A program made the translations under genes and the position numbers. 41,253 nt of DNA, taken from positions 1-41,253 of IMG/VR virus record IMGVR_UViG_3300033148_005520. The stretch is one strand, 5' to 3'. A model generated the notes under the pieces. That model searched no databases. It was given only the letters and a program-made list of their open reading frames with translations, and was not told the DNA's origin. Within the stretch, counting starts at the first letter, position 1. Each line of letters starts with the position of its first letter. Of the stretch, positions 39,038 to 41,253 are shown piece after piece. The DNA is from a virus.

Positions 39038-40114
39038 TCACGCCCTCCCGTGGACGCTATGTCTATCAAGGTACAAGTGCGCCGCAGCAGCACCAAGCGA
39101 TGCTGGTCTCATACCCTTTTTACTGGCATAGCTGTCCTTTAAGTGCTTCTGAAAACTGCCTGTGCTAATAAGCGGCACACCATAAACCTCCACAACGCCG
39201 TCCACTACTCGCGCCTTTGATGTTTCCACACTGGCGCGCTGGTGGCGGTGCCCCATAGCTACCCAGTCGCAATCGTTCTGGGCCGCCAGCCGCTCCATTG
39301 AGTTGAGCACATATCCCCAGGTTGCCCCGCCCCCGAACCCGTGGTGCTGGAACCCTATGTACTTTTGTGTCCGACCCTTCCGTCCATCGGTTACCGTAAC
39401 ATTGACAAAGCCGCTGTACCCGCCATAGAAAATATCACACTCCTTCGCCCATCTCTTTACGGGGTCGTGGCCTATTTGCAACCCTCGCATAATCCGCTCA
39501 TCGTGATTGCCGCGATGCAACATTATGCACTGAGACATTATGGGTTCGGTATCTGCGCGCAGCAGGTCAGTCGCTTGGTCATAGGTAAGTGCCTGGCGGT
39601 GTATCCCTGGGCTTTGCATCGTTACTAAGTCCCAGTAGTCCCCCATTCCTATCCAGCGTACTTCAGGGCGTTCGGCTATCCAGTCACAGAGAGCTATAAA
39701 GCGCCGATAATCCATATCGGGCGAACCATAATGCAGGTCGCCCAGAAATATCAGATGAGCATATTCAGTGTCGCGAGGGACTTTCCACTCATAGGCAGGA
39801 GCAGTGTCGGCCCTTGCCGTAACAGCCAAATACATCTCGCGCACATTGGCAAGTGTCAGCGGCTGCTCAGTCATAGATGATAAATAGTTCTCGGCTGCCA
39901 GCAGCGGGTCAATATCAAGCCGCGAACCCTGGAGACGATTGCTCAAGCCAAGGCGTTTCCACTGGCGACGAATTATCGCATCGCTCTTATACCCCAGAAA
40001 CTCCTTCGCCAGTGTCGGCGACCCGTGGCACTTAGCGTGCAGCTCAATCAGGCCCTCATCACCAAGCTCTTTTTGCAGCAGGCTGCGCTTGCCACGATAT
40101 TGGTCAATCTCCAT
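39038..40114 (-). CDS. Calcineurin-like metallophosphoesterase with N-terminal HTH-like region
   Basis: Residues ~120-300 hold all dimetal motifs: GDLH (D126, H128), GDYWD (D159), GNHDE (N203, H204), QHHG (H257) and GHRH (H289, H291). Such enzymes cleave phosphodiesters; SbcD/Mre11-type nucleases and many phage proteins share the fold. Residues ~18-60 (HGSPTLAKEFLGYKSDAIIR) look like a helix-turn-helix, suggesting a DNA substrate. 358 residues. An SbcC partner is not seen in this window. Confidence 0.85.
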   Translation of the reverse strand: MEIDQYRGKRSLLQKELGDEGLIELHAKCHGSPTLAKEFLGYKSDAIIRRQWKRLGLSNRLQGSRLDIDPLLAAENYLSSMTEQPLTLANVREMYLAVTARADTAPAYEWKVPRDTEYAHLIFLGDLHYGSPDMDYRRFIALCDWIAERPEVRWIGMGDYWDLVTMQSPGIHRQALTYDQATDLLRADTEPIMSQCIMLHRGNHDERIMRGLQIGHDPVKRWAKECDIFYGGYSGFVNVTVTDGRKGRTQKYIGFQHHGFGGGATWGYVLNSMERLAAQNDCDWVAMGHRHQRASVETSKARVVDGVVEVYGVPLISTGSFQKHLKDSYASKKGMRPASLGAAAAHLYLDRHSVHGRA

Positions 40115-40313
40115 TGGTCAGCCCATCCTTTCGTTTCCAAAATGACCGCACACAGTTCTTGCAAAAGCTCTCATCCAAATCAAGCTCGGACAGAAGGCGG
40201 CCCTCGTAGGTATCCCACGAGTACCTATTTATGCCGCATAGATAGCTCATCTTATGCGCGTCGTACAGGTGCTTTTTCCCGCCGACAATCTGATAGATTT
40301 GGTGATGTTTCAT
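40104..40313 (-). CDS. Small basic hypothetical protein with CxxC, 69 aa
   Basis: MKHHQIYQIVGGKKHLYDAH, then CGIN and a C-terminal CKNCVRSFWKRK; His-rich start and CxxC could bind metal. No good SD, but ATG overlaps the preceding stop (ATGA), so translation probably continues from the 39-aa membrane gene. It overlaps the phosphoesterase start by 11 bases. Confidence 0.55.
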   Translation of the reverse strand: MKHHQIYQIVGGKKHLYDAHKMSYLCGINRYSWDTYEGRLLSELDLDESFCKNCVRSFWKRKDGLTNGD

Positions 40314-40429
40314 CGCCGTCGCCTCAACTCGCGGCTATTCTGAGAAGAACGCCGCGCTGCATTGACCGCCAAGCTGCCCAGAAATATCACCACGATGCCG
40401 ATACACCATAAAATCTGGCCTAATGTCAT
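40310..40429 (-). CDS. Tiny single-span membrane protein, 39 aa
   Basis: MTLGQILWCIGIVVIFLGSL begins a single hydrophobic helix (residues ~3-23) followed by a strongly basic tail (RELRRRR). AAGGAG lies 7 bases before ATG. It is the first gene after the structured leader and promoter near 40.5 kb, so its output may be controlled by that leader. Function unknown. Confidence 0.6.
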   Translation of the reverse strand: MTLGQILWCIGIVVIFLGSLAVNAARRSSQNSRELRRRR

Positions 40430-40442
40430 TTGTGTCTCCTTC

Positions 40443-40499
40443 GGCGGGGCCGAGTGTTATCGGTCAAGGAGGCGATAGCTGCTTTCACCCGACCCCGCC
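40443..40499 (-). ncRNA. 5'-terminal stem-loop leader presenting an anti-SD loop
   Basis: In the minus transcript GGCGGGGTCGGGTG (40499-40486) pairs along 14 positions with CACTCGGCCCCGCC (40456-40443), including two G-U pairs that exist only on this strand. Within, TATCG/CGATA forms a second stem whose 10-base loop is CCTCCTTGAC. The loop's CTCCTT is complementary to AAGGAG, the SD that begins two or three bases after the main stem, and equals the 16S anti-SD. The fold could hide the SD by pseudoknot or compete for it. Predicted transcription start is at or next to the first stem base. Confidence 0.65.
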
Positions 40500-40506
40500 A
40501 TTTAGT

Positions 40507-40535
40507 ATTATACCCGCCTGGCCAAAACTTAAACC
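40507..40535 (-). promoter_or_regulatory. Promoter with perfect TATAAT
   Basis: TATAAT at 40512-40507. The -35 is poor (GGTTTA at 17 bases or TTTAAG at 15), so an activator may be needed. Start predicted near 40500, which places the 14-bp stem at the very 5' end of the RNA. A 14-codon frame (MAGSGESSYRLLDR) begins at 40501 and would be leaderless. Confidence 0.65.
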
Positions 40536-40539
40536 TCCG

Positions 40540-40561
40540 CGTCAACTCGCTGGTTCATTGT
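40540..40561. repeat. 22-bp gene-boundary repeat, copy A
   Basis: Identical over 22 bp to 41131-41152 (coding-strand core AATGAACCAGCGAGTTGA). In both places it encodes the C-terminus NEPAS-stop of one gene and, in another frame, an ATG followed by NQRVD. Here the second frame is only 9 codons. Copy B at 40838-40852 keeps 15 bp. Confidence 0.7.
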
Positions 40562-40811
40562 TGGCACCCTTCTTTTGTGCTCTGACAAAAGTATCTATAT
40601 CGTACCCCGCTGGATTGGACTCTCCGTTGTCCAACATAATCGTGCAAACCCTATCACGAGCAGCATCCATTTTATTGACAATGGGAGTTCCGCCTGTAGC
40701 CTCACAATACCATCCTTGGCTCAACATAGGGCATTCAGGAATGGTCTTTCCCTCGTAATTGACATACTCAAAACAACTAGCACGAGGCAGGGCAAGTTCT
40801 TTGTCACGCAT
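40542..40811 (-). CDS. Hypothetical protein, 89 aa
   Basis: ATG (MRDKELALPRASCFEYVNYE) lies 7 bases after GGAGG; an in-frame GTG one codon earlier is possible. Four Cys (C13, C28, C37, C57) and a Pro/Gly-rich middle (CPMLSQGWYCEATGG) suggest a metal-bound or disulfide-linked fold. It ends in NNEPAS within the 22-bp repeat. No family recognised. Confidence 0.6.
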   Translation of the reverse strand: MRDKELALPRASCFEYVNYEGKTIPECPMLSQGWYCEATGGTPIVNKMDAARDRVCTIMLDNGESNPAGYDIDTFVRAQKKGANNEPAS

Positions 40812-40858
40812 CACTCACCCTCCTTATATTCGCCGAAGTCAACTCGCTGGTTGGGCAT
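40811..40858 (-). CDS. Micro-ORF, 15 aa
   Basis: MPNQRVDFGEYKEGE begins behind GAGGTGAA with proper spacing and ends TGATG, overlapping the start of the 89-aa gene. Its first codons belong to the NQRVD repeat. It may be a coupling leader peptide rather than a functional protein. Confidence 0.35.
   Translation of the reverse strand: MPNQRVDFGEYKEGE
40838..40852. repeat. Gene-boundary repeat, copy B (partial)
   Basis: Keeps GTCAACTCGCTGGTT of the 22-bp element and provides the NQRVD codons of the 15-aa micro-ORF. The flank diverges (GGGCATCG instead of CATTGT), changing MNQRVD to MPNQRVD. Confidence 0.6.
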
Positions 40859-40864
40859 CGTTAT

Positions 40865-41167
40865 TCACCTCATCACTCTGAAACCACAATAGCGCAACAA
40901 AAACTCCTGCGGATTTTGCATCAACTCGGGCCAGCCGCCGCATTCCGGACAAGCTTTCGTTGCTCGCACCTGTTTCGCCCCATTGCAGACAGGACACTCT
41001 TTCTCCTCCCAATGGAATAGCTTAGGTACTAGGATATGCCCAGTTCCCCCACATTCCTTACACGGGATTTGATATTCAATTGTACCCGTATAATTGCAAT
41101 AGCTACAAAACAAGCGCTTTCCAATGTCATCGTCAACTCGCTGGTTCATTGTCGGTGTCCTCGTCAT
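40865..41167 (-). CDS. DnaJ-type zinc-finger protein, ~100 aa
   Basis: Four CxxC motifs in the CxxCxGxG style: CSYCNYTG, CKECGGTG, CPVCNGAK and CPECGG (residues ~23-85), as in the DnaJ cysteine-rich domain, but with no J domain. It should bind two zinc ions and act in protein or nucleic-acid binding. Start at MTRTPTMNQRVDDDIG has GGAGG 10 bases upstream; the internal ATG at 41149 (MNQRVD, GAGG 9 bases upstream) is an equally good choice. Confidence 0.7.
   Translation of the reverse strand: MTRTPTMNQRVDDDIGKRLFCSYCNYTGTIEYQIPCKECGGTGHILVPKLFHWEEKECPVCNGAKQVRATKACPECGGWPELMQNPQEFLLRYCGFRVMR
41131..41152. repeat. 22-bp gene-boundary repeat, copy C
   Basis: Exact match to 40540-40561. It supplies the stop of the edge gene (DNEPAS) and the second possible start (MNQRVD) of the DnaJ-type zinc-finger gene. 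Three copies inside 620 bp suggest tandem duplication of a gene junction. Confidence 0.7.
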
Positions 41168-41253
41168 CTGTCTTAATCCTCCAGGCAATTTCCGCTCCGT
41201 GAGAACTCCCGTGAATATCAATCGGTGTATGCCCTGCGTATTGCCTGGCCTTT
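41133..41253 (-). CDS. C-terminal part of a small protein, cut by window edge
   Basis: From the right edge a frame stays open for 39 codons, KARQYAGHTPIDIHGSSHGA then EIAWRIKTDDEDTDNEPAS and TGA. It overlaps the start of the zinc-finger gene. It may be the rest of the gene that leaves the left edge, but joining the ends directly would need a one-base shift, so the junction is missing or has extra bases. No domain recognised. Confidence 0.55.
   Translation of the reverse strand, partial: KARQYAGHTPIDIHGSSHGAEIAWRIKTDDEDTDNEPAS

Noticed and set aside
1-41253. tRNA genes, CRISPR arrays, insertion sequences, integrase or attachment site
   Set aside because: No cloverleaf with a GTTCRA-type T-arm, no regular spaced repeats, no transposase or recombinase motifs were seen; end sequences show no direct terminal repeat by eye.

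Overview
The window looks like the near-complete genome of a short-tailed (podovirus-type) tailed phage. It has a full virion-assembly series: a possible small terminase, large terminase, portal, scaffold, major capsid protein, head-tail adaptors, a large nozzle-like protein, tailspike-like proteins and a small/medium/giant ejection-protein trio. No tape measure, tube or sheath gene is visible. The host is a bacterium: there is a peptidoglycan amidase, promoters are sigma70-like, and Shine-Dalgarno (SD) sequences are strong. The copper-amine-oxidase-like 'stalk' domain on the amidase and a membrane-anchored 3D-domain protein are both commonest in Bacillota, so a Bacillota-type host is my best guess. 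This is an inference only. I see no integrase, repressor, DNA or RNA polymerase, tRNA, CRISPR array or insertion sequence.

Layout. Two long opposed transcription blocks meet at about 2.2-2.7 kb (divergent) and at 28.39-28.41 kb (convergent, ends overlapping by 26 bp). The plus block (2.7-28.4 kb) holds small zinc-binding proteins, terminase, portal, scaffold, capsid, a pentapeptide-repeat virion protein, amidase, receptor-binding proteins, adaptors, nozzle, a tiny basic protein and ejection proteins. The minus block runs from 41.25 kb down to 28.4 kb and also covers 2.2-0 kb. Minus-strand genes run off both window ends, so the map is probably circular (circularly permuted), with the window cut inside a small gene. 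The minus block carries replication and recombination genes (primase fused to an AAA+ ATPase, Rad52-like annealing protein, ERCC4-like nuclease), a metallophosphoesterase, a DUF4406-DUF3310 fusion, a holin-like protein, an exported protein, a 3D-domain membrane protein and many very small genes.

Regulation. Three convincing minus-strand promoters (about 1.1, 2.27 and 40.5 kb) and one plus-strand promoter (5.65 kb, in front of portal) are visible. Two of the minus promoters start transcription at, or within a few bases of, a long 5'-terminal stem. At 40.5 kb the inner loop presents CCTCCTT, which could pair with the SD sequence just downstream. At 1.0 kb the leader can form either two nested stems or a competing or pseudoknotted pairing next to the SD. 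An AT-rich gene-free region (1.14-1.48 kb) holds four exact copies of CTATATATACA plus a variant and is the best candidate for a replication origin or master operator.

Gene packing is extreme. Many junctions are ATGA, TGATG or TAATG overlaps, and four neighbouring junctions near 33.2-33.8 kb share one RBS-stop-start cassette. One tiny membrane-protein gene there has an in-frame TGA. About ten small proteins with paired CxxC motifs are spread over both blocks.
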